Source of the DNA: Chloroflexota bacterium
GTDB taxonomy: Bacteria; Chloroflexota; Anaerolineae; Promineifilales; Promineifilaceae
Reading direction: 5' to 3'
DNA: 62,545 bases
Assembly: GCA_029559155.1 (NCBI GenBank)
Contig: JAKQCM010000150.1
Coordinates: forward strand, 1-62,545
The first letter of the stretch is position 1; each line of letters starts with the position of its first letter. Positions 24,759 to 33,572 of the stretch are shown here, one piece after another. A program made the position numbers and the translations under genes. Under the pieces are notes generated by a model. It was not told where the DNA came from, did not search any database, and saw nothing but the letters and a program-made list of their open reading frames with translations.

Positions 24759-25748
24759 ATGAGCCCAACTTTAACTTTTCTGCTGATCACATCCCTCCTG
24801 TTTAATTTCCTTAACGGCCTGCACGACAGTTCTAATATCGTGGCGACGCCCATCGCCTCCCATGCCATGACGCCGCGCAAGGTGCTCTGGCTGGCCGCCG
24901 CCGCCAACTTTGCCGGGCCATTTTTGTTTGGTGTGGCTGTCGCCGAAACCATCGGCACGGGCATCACGGATCCGGTGAATGTGACCATGCCGGTGATCAT
25001 CGCCGCGCTGTTGTCGGCGGCCGTGTGGAATGTGATCACCTGGTGGTTGGGCATTCCATCCAGTTCTTCGCACGCGCTTATCGGTGGATTGGTGGGCGCG
25101 GTGGTGCTGCACGCCGGTATGGACGCCATCCACAGCAAAGGGCTTATCACCGTCACGACCACGTTGTTTGTATCGCCGATTTTGGGCATGGTGATTGGTT
25201 ATTTGTTGATGAACCTGACATTGTTTCTGGCGCGCGGAGCGACCCCAAAGGTGAACCGGACGTTTAGAGGGGCGCAGGTTTTTACGACGGCTGGATTGGC
25301 GCTGATTCAGGGGGCAAACGACGCGCAAAAGACGATGGGGATTATGACGCTGGGATTGTTGATAGACGGCCGTATCCCCAACTTCACCGTCCCGCTCTGG
25401 GTCATTTTCCTTAGCGCCCTTACCTTCGCCCTCGGCACAGCCACCGGCGGCTGGCGGCTGATCAAAACCCTGGGCTATCGCATCTACAAAATTCGACCGG
25501 TGCATGGTTTCGTCGCCCAGATATCCGGAACAATGATTATTCTCGGCGCGGCGCTCATCGGCGGCCCGGTAAGCACGACGCAGGTCATGAGCTCCTCCAT
25601 CATGGGAGCCGGTTCAGCTGAACGACTGTCTAAAGTGCGCTGGCTGGTTGGTTACGAAATGCTGGTTGCCTGGATGCTGACGATTCCTATTTCGGCCGTT
25701 TTGGCCGGCATTATTTATTTGCTGGCATCCCTGTTTATCCCCCAATAA
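24759..25748 (+). CDS. pit: Inorganic phosphate transporter, PiT family
   Basis: The 329-residue protein has about nine or ten membrane helices and both PiT repeats: FNFLNGLHDSSNIVATPIASHAMTPR near the N-terminus, and ALIQGANDAQKTMGIM with GGPVSTTQVMSSSIMGAG in the second half. WWLGIPSSSSHALIGGLVGA is the other signature loop. PiT carriers import metal-phosphate with protons or sodium at low affinity. The DUF47 gene follows 11 bases downstream, the usual pairing. No Shine-Dalgarno is visible; no later ATG retains the first helix. Confidence 0.94.
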   Translation: MSPTLTFLLITSLLFNFLNGLHDSSNIVATPIASHAMTPRKVLWLAAAANFAGPFLFGVAVAETIGTGITDPVNVTMPVIIAALLSAAVWNVITWWLGIPSSSSHALIGGLVGAVVLHAGMDAIHSKGLITVTTTLFVSPILGMVIGYLLMNLTLFLARGATPKVNRTFRGAQVFTTAGLALIQGANDAQKTMGIMTLGLLIDGRIPNFTVPLWVIFLSALTFALGTATGGWRLIKTLGYRIYKIRPVHGFVAQISGTMIILGAALIGGPVSTTQVMSSSIMGAGSAERLSKVRWLVGYEMLVAWMLTIPISAVLAGIIYLLASLFIPQ

Positions 25749-25759
25749 GTGAGGTCGTT

Positions 25760-26389
25760 ATGCAATGGTTTAAGCGTTTTCTCAAACCGCGCCAAAATGA
25801 TTTTTTAGACCTGATGATTCGTCAGGGCGAATTTGCGGTGGCCGTGGTGGAGGCTTTGCAAGCCTACCTCAAAAAACAAAACGACAAAAAAAGCATTCGG
25901 GCGCGCCAATTGGAAAATGAAGCCGACGAAGTACAACGGATCCTCGTCCATGATTTAATGAACACGTTTGTTACGCCTATTGACCGTGAAGACATCTTTT
26001 CTTTGTCCCGCGCACTTGATAATTTCATCGATTATGTCTATGACACCGTCGAGGAACTAGAGATTTTTGATCTGGAAGCGCAAGGGCCGGTATTGGTCAT
26101 TGCCGATTTGCTGCACGAGATGGCTTCGGAACTGCACCTGGCTTTACAGCGTCTCATCGATCACCCCGGCGTCGCCTCGGAACATGCGCGGCGGGTCAAA
26201 TCGTTAGAAAACCGGGTTGAAGATGTCTATCGTCACAGCCTGGCCGAATTATTTCAGGGACCGCAAGACATTGCCCAGGTGATGGAAATCCTAAAAACCC
26301 GCGAGGTGCTGCGCCATCTCTCCAACGCCGCCGACCAGGGCGACATCGCCGCCGATACGATTATGGATATTGTGGTGAAGTGGAGTTGA
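25760..26389 (+). CDS. DUF47 (PhoU-like) Pit accessory protein
   Basis: This 209-residue all-helical protein has the DUF47 pattern: LMIRQGEFAVAVVEAL, the ENEADEVQRILVHDL acidic helix, TFVTPIDREDIFSLSRALDNFIDYVYDTVEEL, and a second repeat ending EVLRHLSNAADQGDIAADTIMDIVVKWS. Such proteins resemble PhoU, bind metals at the acidic helix and are thought to modulate PiT transporters. It forms a two-gene operon with pit. Confidence 0.92.
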   Translation: MQWFKRFLKPRQNDFLDLMIRQGEFAVAVVEALQAYLKKQNDKKSIRARQLENEADEVQRILVHDLMNTFVTPIDREDIFSLSRALDNFIDYVYDTVEELEIFDLEAQGPVLVIADLLHEMASELHLALQRLIDHPGVASEHARRVKSLENRVEDVYRHSLAELFQGPQDIAQVMEILKTREVLRHLSNAADQGDIAADTIMDIVVKWS

Positions 26390-26391
26390 GG

Positions 26392-26492
26392 GAGTGGGGA
26401 GTGCGGAGTGCGGAGTGCGGAGTAGGTTCTAATCTCTAATCTCCAGTCTCCAATCTCCAGTCTCCAATCTCCTATCTCCAATCCCACTCTCC
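26392..26492. repeat. Low-complexity tandem repeats (GGAGTGC and TCTCCAATCTCCAG units)
   Basis: About three GGAGTGC units are followed by about six 7-bp units of the CTCCAAT/CTCCAGT type. Related units form the hairpin at 36811-36856. They are non-coding and lie after the DUF47 gene. Confidence 0.7.
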
Positions 26493-26568
26493 CATTGGCT
26501 CCCAGGTAATTTTCGGATAAGATGTGCCCGCAGAATCGGCCTGTGGCTGTATTTAAAGGCATGTGGAC

Positions 26569-28539
26569 ATGAATATAATGTGGTTAGAAGAGGACAAGCA
26601 CCGCCGCTGGTTGGTGGGGGGGCTTGTCTTTATTGTTGTCATTTTGGCTTTTGGGCTGCGCTTGCGGCTTATCGACACGACCGGCATTTGGGGCGACCAA
26701 TCGTTTACGCTAAATACCGCGATGCGCTGGGTGAATGGCGGCGAAATCCCGCTGGCAGCCAATAAATCATCGGTGGGCGTGATGAATCCGCCGATGATTG
26801 AATATCTCTACGCCGCAGCCCTGCGCGTGTGGCCGGATGTGTTGAGCGTGGCCTGGCTGACGCTGGCGGCCGGCATGGCGGCGGTAGGGATGACAGCCTG
26901 GGCGGCTTACCGGTTATTTGGTTGGCAGGCCGGTTTGTGGACGCTGCTGCTGTTTGCCCTGAATCCCTGGAGTGTGTTTTACAGCCAGCTTATATGGAAC
27001 CAGACCATGATTCCGGTTTTTGCGGCGCTGACGTTGGTTTCGCTGCTGCTTTATTTCGCCGTGTCGCCGCGTGGGGTTTATCTGGTGCTGGCGTTTGTGG
27101 GAGCGGCGTGTATGACTCAGGTTCATCCCGGTTCGGTGATGCAGTTGGGCACGATGGGTCTGATCGGCTTACTTTTCTGGCGGCGGCTGCGTGTTTGGCC
27201 GTTGGCGGCCGGGATTGCGGCGTTTGTGGCGCTGTATGTGCCGTTTTTGATGTACGAAAATGGGGTGGGCTGGACGGATGTGACGGCGACGTTGTCGTTA
27301 GCCGGGCAACCTTCCGCATTTAGCCGCGCGGCTGTGTTGGTGAGCCTGGATTTGCTGCATGGAAAGGGGCTGCTGCCCACGGCCGTTCTTACCACTCCCC
27401 TTGATTCCGCCATGACCCTCTTGTTCAGTCTGTCGCTGCTGTATGCCCTGGGTTGGGGCGCGCAGCAGTTCAGCCGGCGGCGGCAAGATGAACAGGCGGC
27501 GAAGAACAGCACGGCCGTGATCATTTTGCTCCTCTGGCTGGCGATGCCGGTGCTGTTTTATTTGCGCTCGGCCGTTTATTTGCAGGTGTATTACGTGATG
27601 GGGCAGTGGCCTGCGCCGTTCATTCTGATGGGCATGACCGTGGCCGCGGCGCAGCGCTGGCTGCGACAGCCCCGGCGGCAAGCCTGGGGGCGATGGGTGA
27701 ATCTGGTATTGGTCGGCGCGCTGCTGGCCGTGCTGGCCGGACAGGTGGTGATGAACTTGCAAATTCAGACCAACCGCCTGAGCGAAAATCAGGTGCAAAT
27801 TCGTCATATCCGCCAGACTATTCAACAGGTGAATCAATTAGCCGCCGCACGGCCGGAATGCAGCGTGGTCCTCATTTCCGAAGGCCACCAGATTGAGATT
27901 TCCCGGCTGGCCTTGCTGCGCGAGTTTACGCGCGTCCCCGACTTGCTGCTGGCCGATGGCGAACTGGCTTTGCCGCTGCCGCAGCCCTGCGCCTTGTATC
28001 TGGATGCGCGGCCTGGGAGTCGGGCATCGCGGTGGTTGGCGGAAACGGCCGTTCCCCTCCCCGCCGCCGACCTGACCATCCAAAACGAAACGTGGCGTTT
28101 CTACGACCTGCCTTCGGAATTGATGCAAGTGACGATTGGCGAGTGGGTGAACGGCCGTCAGCCCGACCATTGGACCAACAGCGCTGCTTTGGCCCAATGG
28201 CAGCGCGGTGAATGGCAAAGCGGCGCGCCCTTGCCCCTGACGCTGCTCTGGCAGGTAGCCGATCAACCGCCGCACCTCACTTACCATATCGGCGCATACC
28301 TGCTGACTACGGCCAACGAAGTGGTTGCCCAGGCCGATGGCCCTGGGTTCGACAGCATTCAGTGGCGACCGGGCGATTATTTCCTCACCTGGTTCGAGAT
28401 TTCCGTGCCGCCGGATTTGCCGCCCGGGCAATACCGCCTGGCGTTGGCGCAGTACACCTGGCCGGGATTGGAACGGGTAGATTTGGTGCAGGGCGACAAC
28501 ACTTTGTTTATCGAAGAAATTGAGTATGCGGGTTCATAA
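26569..28539 (+). CDS. GT-C-fold membrane glycosyltransferase (GT39/ArnT-like)
   Basis: The protein has about 656 residues. An N-terminal cytoplasmic stretch is followed by about 11 membrane helices, then a soluble C-terminal domain of some 250 residues outside the cell. The first loop (LIDTTGIWGDQSFTLNTAMRW) is in the position of the catalytic acidic loop of GT-C enzymes, which use polyprenyl-phosphate sugars. LYAAALRVWPD and WSVFYSQLIWNQTMIPVFAAL support the family. I chose the ATG at 26569 with AAAGG upstream. Acceptor and sugar are unknown. Confidence 0.78.
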   Translation: MNIMWLEEDKHRRWLVGGLVFIVVILAFGLRLRLIDTTGIWGDQSFTLNTAMRWVNGGEIPLAANKSSVGVMNPPMIEYLYAAALRVWPDVLSVAWLTLAAGMAAVGMTAWAAYRLFGWQAGLWTLLLFALNPWSVFYSQLIWNQTMIPVFAALTLVSLLLYFAVSPRGVYLVLAFVGAACMTQVHPGSVMQLGTMGLIGLLFWRRLRVWPLAAGIAAFVALYVPFLMYENGVGWTDVTATLSLAGQPSAFSRAAVLVSLDLLHGKGLLPTAVLTTPLDSAMTLLFSLSLLYALGWGAQQFSRRRQDEQAAKNSTAVIILLLWLAMPVLFYLRSAVYLQVYYVMGQWPAPFILMGMTVAAAQRWLRQPRRQAWGRWVNLVLVGALLAVLAGQVVMNLQIQTNRLSENQVQIRHIRQTIQQVNQLAAARPECSVVLISEGHQIEISRLALLREFTRVPDLLLADGELALPLPQPCALYLDARPGSRASRWLAETAVPLPAADLTIQNETWRFYDLPSELMQVTIGEWVNGRQPDHWTNSAALAQWQRGEWQSGAPLPLTLLWQVADQPPHLTYHIGAYLLTTANEVVAQADGPGFDSIQWRPGDYFLTWFEISVPPDLPPGQYRLALAQYTWPGLERVDLVQGDNTLFIEEIEYAGS

Positions 28540-28583
28540 ACTCAATGCTTGGGCGTGGGAGATGAGGCGGGAGACGTGAAGAC

Positions 28584-28622
28584 GTGATGCGTGATTCGTG
28601 AGAATCTTCAATCACGCATCAC
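28584..28622. terminator. Hairpin between convergent genes (GTGATGCGTGATT type)
   Basis: GTGATGCGTGATT (28584-28596) and AATCACGCATCAC (28610-28622) form a perfect 13-bp stem with a 13-base loop. It sits between the convergent glycosyltransferase and glycosidase-like genes and is closely related to the hairpin at 21056-21091. Confidence 0.7.
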
Positions 28623-28639
28623 GCATCCCAAATTTTCAG

Positions 28640-30031
28640 CTACGGCGGGGGAAACAAAGTTGCATCGGGAACAGCCTGCTCCGGCGGTTGGGGCATAGAG
28701 AAATAATGGGTCAGGCTGTACTCGGTCACCGGCGCGATGAGGCGTTGGGTGGCGTCGGCTAATTCGTTGTGCGTGGGGCCAAGATACCAGATGGCCGCGC
28801 CTTTCACCTGCGGGAAGGGGGCGTACAGGCGGGCAGCCCAATCAATGTCAATCATCGCTTCGGGCGGCTCGGGAATGAGGTCGTAGGTCCAGCCCCATTC
28901 GGTGATCAGGACTGTGGGGCGGGGGATGCCGTATTTGTCGGCGATGCGGAATATCTCTGTGAAACGGCCGATTTTGTACGGGAAGCCATCACCGATATCT
29001 TCGCGGTTGTAGCTGTATTCGTGTACGGCGATGGCGATCTGATCGGGATGGTCGCCGGCGAGGCGCAAAAATTCCAGCATCTTCGGGCTTTCCCAATCGC
29101 CCGGTTCCGGTTCACCGGCAGCCCAGCCAAACGCAGCCCATTTACGGCCGTCGCGCAGCGCCATTTGGGCAACCGCCAGGGCAAACTCGGCCAGCCACTC
29201 CGAACGGTTTTTATCCACCTCGTTCATCGTTTCCATCCACACCAGAGTGGGGTCCAGCTCCGGCGGGAAGGCGGCCGTATGCTCTTGCCAGTTCAGTTCG
29301 GCGGCTTGCTGCGGCGGCAAGTCGTAGTAGGGCACGCTGATATGATCGCCGCCGGCAACTTTGCGATAAACCAGCGTATGGGGCACGCCGCTCTGGCGCA
29401 TCAACTCTTGCGCCACAAACAACGGCTCGGCATTGTCGGCGCTTTTCAGGAAAAACGGCACCCCGGCAGCGTCTAATTGGCGCATCCAATCGCCCAACCC
29501 ATCGGTGTTGCCGCCGACGCTGACATGGAAACCAATTTTGGCGAAGGCGAGATCCTGTCCCTGGGATTGCAGCGTGGTTTTCATGGCGGCAAAATCAATG
29601 GTGGGCACGGCCGTTGGCGGTGGAATAGGCGACGGCGTTGGCGTAAACAGGGGCGTGGGGCTGGCGGTGACGCCGTTGCCGATGAGCGGCAGATAGGTTT
29701 CCTGGTCGCCGGGTGGGGGATAGGCGGCTGGCGGCACGGCCGTTGCCGTTTCCGGCGCGGGATAAGCGGTTAGCGGCAGGTTGGCGGTGGGGCTTGCCTC
29801 GGCGGGGTAAGCTGGCGGTACGGCCGTAGCGGTGACGGTATTTGTGGCCGCCAGCGTGGCCACCGGTGTGGCCACCGGTGTGGTCGTAAGGGATGCCAGG
29901 GCAGCTGTGGTGGTGGGTACTGGCGGCGCGACGTTTGGGGTGCGGCAAGCGGAAACGGCCGTCAGGAGGACGGCCGTTACGATCCACCACAACCAATTTG
30001 CCCGTTTGGTTGTCTGTTTTTGTCTACCCAA
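28640..30031 (-). CDS. Glycosidase-like lipoprotein (TIM-barrel fold)
   Basis: The 463-residue protein has a lipoprotein signal (LLTAVSAC) and about 110 residues of Thr/Pro/Ala-rich linker, then a soluble domain. Two motifs fit a clan-A glycoside hydrolase: WMETMNEVD (Asn-Glu, acid/base) and VLITEWGWTYD (Glu nucleophile at a strand end). The KIGFHVSVGG start and AAIWYLGP end also suit a barrel. The start is a TTG inside the last codons of the M24 gene; no ATG is available, and the signal peptide begins right after it. Substrate is unknown, and it may be a catalytically altered member. Confidence 0.7.
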   Translation of the reverse strand: MGRQKQTTKRANWLWWIVTAVLLTAVSACRTPNVAPPVPTTTAALASLTTTPVATPVATLAATNTVTATAVPPAYPAEASPTANLPLTAYPAPETATAVPPAAYPPPGDQETYLPLIGNGVTASPTPLFTPTPSPIPPPTAVPTIDFAAMKTTLQSQGQDLAFAKIGFHVSVGGNTDGLGDWMRQLDAAGVPFFLKSADNAEPLFVAQELMRQSGVPHTLVYRKVAGGDHISVPYYDLPPQQAAELNWQEHTAAFPPELDPTLVWMETMNEVDKNRSEWLAEFALAVAQMALRDGRKWAAFGWAAGEPEPGDWESPKMLEFLRLAGDHPDQIAIAVHEYSYNREDIGDGFPYKIGRFTEIFRIADKYGIPRPTVLITEWGWTYDLIPEPPEAMIDIDWAARLYAPFPQVKGAAIWYLGPTHNELADATQRLIAPVTEYSLTHYFSMPQPPEQAVPDATLFPPP

Positions 30032-31127
30032 CCGTGATCAGCTCCCGCGTAAAGCTGGTCAGCGAGCGACGGCCGTCGGCCGTAATAACCACATCGTCTT
30101 CAATGCGCACGCCGCCCCGCCCTGGCAAATAAATGCCCGGTTCCACCGTAAACACGTTGCCTACGGCCAGCGGCTCCCGGTTTCCCGCTACCATCGAAGG
30201 CATCTCATGCACTTCCAATCCCAGGCCGTGCCCGGTGCGGTGAATGAAGTATTTGCCGTATCCGGCGTCTTCGATCACTTTGCGGGCGGCGCGATCCACG
30301 TCTTCGCCGGTTGCGCCCGGTTTGGCCGCCAGCTTGCCCTGGGCGTTGGATTCGCGCACCACATCATAAATGCGGGCCATTTCGGCATCCACATGGCCCA
30401 CGGCAAAGGTGCGCGTGATGTCCGACGGATACCCATCGACATACGCGCCCCAGTCAATCACCAAAAAATCGCCGTCGGCCAGGGGGCGGTCGGTGGGGGT
30501 GGCGTGCGGCGATGCGCCATTGGGACCGGTGGACACGATGGGACTGAAGGCGACTGTGTCCGCGCCTTCCTCTTGCATTAAACCGGTCAGCATCCCGGCG
30601 ACTTGTTTTTCCGTCTGGCCGATTTGAATTTGTGGGATGAGGCGTTCGATGGCCCGTTCGGCCACGCCCACGGCGCGTTCCACGGCGGCTAGCTCGTCGG
30701 CGTCTTTGATGGCGCGCAAAGCCATGATGGCCGGTTCGGCGTGAGAGGTGCGCAGCTTGGGAGCCACTTTTTGCAGCGCTTCATACTCCAAAACGCGCAT
30801 GTAGAGGGCTTCGACGCCCCAATGCGCGCCATCCAGATGCAGCGCCGCCGCCGCGCTGGCAAAAGCGCCTTCATACCAGTCCACGTCGGTCCAGGCAAAG
30901 ATGCGTTCTTCGGGAATGCCGGCGTCGCGGGCCTTCATAGCTTCCAGCACGGGGATGATGGCGGCCGGCGCGCCATCGGCAGGCAGGAAGAGCAGGATTG
31001 GCCGTTCGCTAACGTGGGTGTGCATATGGCTGAAGTAAACCTGGTTAGGACCAGGCATAAGGATGACGCCATCTAAGGCTTTGGTTTTCATTTCTTGTTG
31101 CAAACGAGTGACGCGTTTCTGGTTCAT
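30024..31127 (-). CDS. M24 family metallopeptidase (Xaa-Pro aminopeptidase-like)
   Basis: The 367-residue protein has a creatinase-like N-terminal domain and the pita-bread fold. Metal ligands are visible in order: VIDWGAYVDGYPSDITRTF (two Asp), HRTGHGLGLEVHE (His), VEPGIYLPG (Glu) and RIEDDVV (Glu). Such dinuclear enzymes remove an N-terminal residue before proline. It overlaps the next gene by 8 bases. Confidence 0.92.
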   Translation of the reverse strand: MNQKRVTRLQQEMKTKALDGVILMPGPNQVYFSHMHTHVSERPILLFLPADGAPAAIIPVLEAMKARDAGIPEERIFAWTDVDWYEGAFASAAAALHLDGAHWGVEALYMRVLEYEALQKVAPKLRTSHAEPAIMALRAIKDADELAAVERAVGVAERAIERLIPQIQIGQTEKQVAGMLTGLMQEEGADTVAFSPIVSTGPNGASPHATPTDRPLADGDFLVIDWGAYVDGYPSDITRTFAVGHVDAEMARIYDVVRESNAQGKLAAKPGATGEDVDRAARKVIEDAGYGKYFIHRTGHGLGLEVHEMPSMVAGNREPLAVGNVFTVEPGIYLPGRGGVRIEDDVVITADGRRSLTSFTRELITVG

Positions 31128-31206
31128 AATTTTCTCTTTTTAGGTGTGATGTTGTGGGTTCTCTGGTGGATTTGGCGCTTGAAGGTCGGCTGAAAATAAC
31201 CGGGCT

Positions 31207-31722
31207 TCAATCGATGATGGTGATTTTTTCCAGCTCGATGAGAGGGATGCCAGCCTGGACGGATTCACCGGGCTGGCATTTTAGCTGGGTGACAATGCCG
31301 GCGTAAGGGGCCTGGATGGGAATGACCATTTTCATGGATTCCAGGAGGATGAGTTTGTCGCCTTCGGCGACAGTATCGCCTACCTGGACGAGGATTTGGG
31401 TGACGACGGCCGGGATGGAGGCGGCCAGGGAAGCGTCGTCGGACATGCCGCCGCTGCCGCGTTGCCGGATGCGCTGATAGGTGAGGGTACGGCCGTTTAC
31501 CCAAATCTGCCGCTGGTCGCCATGCCCGGTGTGGCTGGCGGCGCGAATGCGGCGGCGCGTGCCATCCGGGCGCGCAAATTCCAGCAGCAGGGCGGGGCCA
31601 TCGGCGTGGATCAGTTCGATTTCGGCCGTGTGCCCATCTGTGGCCACATGGAAAAGGTTGCCTTGCCGGGTTACTTCGAGGTCAGTTTCTTGACCGTTGA
31701 GGTTGATGGTGATTTTTGCCAT
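31207..31722 (-). CDS. Biotin carboxyl carrier-type protein
   Basis: This 171-residue protein ends in a biotinyl domain with LLESMKMVIPIQAPYAG; Lys131 is the likely biotinylated residue (ESMKM in place of the usual EAMKM). The first 85 residues match the N-terminal part seen in acyl-CoA carboxylase carrier subunits (FHVATDGHTAEIEL, RQIWVNGRTLTYQ). The ATG at 31722 (MAKITINLNG) fits better than the longer start at 31746. No carboxylase or biotin carboxylase gene is adjacent. It probably serves an acetyl- or propionyl-CoA carboxylase encoded elsewhere. Confidence 0.83.
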   Translation of the reverse strand: MAKITINLNGQETDLEVTRQGNLFHVATDGHTAEIELIHADGPALLLEFARPDGTRRRIRAASHTGHGDQRQIWVNGRTLTYQRIRQRGSGGMSDDASLAASIPAVVTQILVQVGDTVAEGDKLILLESMKMVIPIQAPYAGIVTQLKCQPGESVQAGIPLIELEKITIID

Positions 31723-31751
31723 ATCGTCACAAGGATCGGCGAACAAACGTG

Positions 31752-32192
31752 TTAGCGGTGGCTGCCGGTAATGTAGTCTTGCAGGTGATCGATGAGTATC
31801 TGCTGTTCGGCTATGATAGCCTTAACCACGTCGCCAATGGAAATGATTCCTATCAACTGCTCATTGTCGTCTAAGACGGGCAGGTGGCGAATGTGTTTGT
31901 CGGTCATGAGGGCCATGCAGCGGGACATGCCTTCTTGCGGCCGAACCGAGATGACCTGGGTGGTCATGATGTCGGCGATGGGGGTGTCGCGGGAGGAACG
32001 GCCGTGCAGGACCACTTTGCGGGCATAATCCCGTTCGGAAAAGATGCCGCAGATACGGCCGTTTTCCACTACCGGCAGCGCGCCAATGTTTTTCTCGGCC
32101 ATCAATTCCAGGGCGTGAAACACCTTGTCGGTGGGAGCGATGGTCCACACGTCTTGGCCTTTGTTTTGCAGAAGTTGATTAATCGTTGTCAT
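31752..32192 (-). CDS. CBS-domain pair protein
   Basis: The 146-residue protein consists of two CBS motifs: VWTIAPTDKVFHALELMAEKNIGALPVVENG followed by GIFSERDYARKVVLHGRSS, and then VISVRPQEGMSRCMALMTDKHIRHLPVLDDN with IGIISIGDVVKAII. Such tandem domains bind adenine nucleotides and sense energy state. AAAGGAG lies 9 bases before the ATG at 32192. No partner domain is attached. Confidence 0.9.
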   Translation of the reverse strand: MTTINQLLQNKGQDVWTIAPTDKVFHALELMAEKNIGALPVVENGRICGIFSERDYARKVVLHGRSSRDTPIADIMTTQVISVRPQEGMSRCMALMTDKHIRHLPVLDDNEQLIGIISIGDVVKAIIAEQQILIDHLQDYITGSHR

Positions 32193-32255
32193 TGGGTAAG
32201 TCTCCTTTGGTCTCGCTGTGTGTTTTTGCCAGATAAATGGCGCCCCGCCCACCCA

Positions 32256-33572
32256 TCAAACCCGTTTAACCTGGAGAGTGAAGCCGCGCACGGCCGTTAC
32301 CTCCACTTCTTCCCCCGGTCCAATCTCGTCATCCGCTTCTGCGCGCCAAAGTTCGCCCTGGACAAACACCCTGCCGGTGTGTACGTCGGCGCCTGGCTGA
32401 ATGATGATGGCTTGACGCACCACACCTGTTTGTCCGATTAACCCTTGTGTGCCGGTGATGGGTTTGCGCCGCTGACCACGCACCACCATGAACACCAGGA
32501 AAATAAAGAATACGGCCGTTGGCAGTGTAATCAACAAGGCGCTGGTGATGGAAATACGAGCAAATTCCGGCGTGCCGGGCGAATTAAACAGCACCAAAAA
32601 GCCGACAAACATGGTGGCTGCGCCGGTAACAGCCAGCGCGCCGTGGACCGGCGCTTTCACCTCTAACAAGAATAACACAAAGGCGATGAGAATCAGCCCC
32701 AGGCCAAACCAATTGGCCGGTAATTGTCCCAGGCCATAAAAAGCCAGCGCCAAAAACAGCACGCCCACAAAACCGGCCACCCAACCACCCGGATTGGTGA
32801 TTTCGATGAGAATGGCTTGCACGCCAATGGCCAGCAAGATGCCGATGAGGACCGGGCTGGACAGGGCGTGCAAAATCGATTCGATGAAGTTCATGGCATA
32901 CGGCCGTATCGGCGCATTGGCCGTGTGCAGAATGATGGGTTGGTCGGCGACGATGACGGTACGGCCGTCTAACTGCCGCAGCAGGTCGGGCACATCGTTG
33001 GCGATGGCGTCAATCAGCCCCACCGCCAGCGCTTCCTCGGCGTGGACCGCGCGGGCGTCTTCGATCATCGCTTCGGCCAGGGCGATGGCTTCCGGGCTGC
33101 GGCTGGCCGCCAGCCCGCGAACCTGCGCCTTCATGTCCTCTGTGATTTTGCGGAAGAGGGTAGCGTCCAACTCCGCGCCATCTTGCCCAACCGGCGAAGC
33201 TGCGCCGATGACTGTTTCCGGGGCCATGCCGGAAGCATGGGCGGCAATGGTGATGATGCTGCCCGCTGAGGCGGCCTGCGCTCCCCGCGGCGCCACGTAG
33301 ACGATGATTGGCACGCGGCTGGCGCGGAAGGTCTGCACAATCTGTTGGGTGATGTCGATTGCTCCGCCTGGGGTATCTAGTTGCACGACGACAGCCTGAT
33401 CGCCTTCGGCTTCGGCGGCGCGGATGCCGCGCGCGAAATATTCGGCCATGGCCGGGGTGACGGGGCCTTCCACTTGCAGCAGCAAGACGCTGCCGCTGTT
33501 TTGCGCAGCAGCCTGGCCAAACCGCAGCAGCAAAAGCAGGAGCAGAATTGTGACGAGAAAATGTTTACGCAT
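32256..33572 (-). CDS. nfeD: NfeD-family membrane serine protease (ClpP-like N-domain)
   Basis: The 438-residue protein has a signal peptide (FLVTILLLLLLLRFGQAAAQ), then a ClpP/SppA-like protease domain with VQLDTPGGAIDIT, YVAPRGAQAASAGSII (catalytic Ser) and LFRKITEDMKAQVRGLA (candidate catalytic Lys), as in the archaeal 1510-N protease. Four or five membrane helices and a C-terminal OB-fold NfeD domain (GLIGQTGVVRQAI, GRVFVQGELWRAEADDEI) follow. The start overlaps the kinase gene end by 8 bases; the longer frame is a shadow of that gene. The usual slipin partner is not next to it. Confidence 0.9.
   Translation of the reverse strand: MRKHFLVTILLLLLLLRFGQAAAQNSGSVLLLQVEGPVTPAMAEYFARGIRAAEAEGDQAVVVQLDTPGGAIDITQQIVQTFRASRVPIIVYVAPRGAQAASAGSIITIAAHASGMAPETVIGAASPVGQDGAELDATLFRKITEDMKAQVRGLAASRSPEAIALAEAMIEDARAVHAEEALAVGLIDAIANDVPDLLRQLDGRTVIVADQPIILHTANAPIRPYAMNFIESILHALSSPVLIGILLAIGVQAILIEITNPGGWVAGFVGVLFLALAFYGLGQLPANWFGLGLILIAFVLFLLEVKAPVHGALAVTGAATMFVGFLVLFNSPGTPEFARISITSALLITLPTAVFFIFLVFMVVRGQRRKPITGTQGLIGQTGVVRQAIIIQPGADVHTGRVFVQGELWRAEADDEIGPGEEVEVTAVRGFTLQVKRV

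Noticed and set aside
26392-26492. A CRISPR array
   Set aside because: Units are only 7-8 bp without spacers; it is a simple tandem repeat. No cas gene is present.
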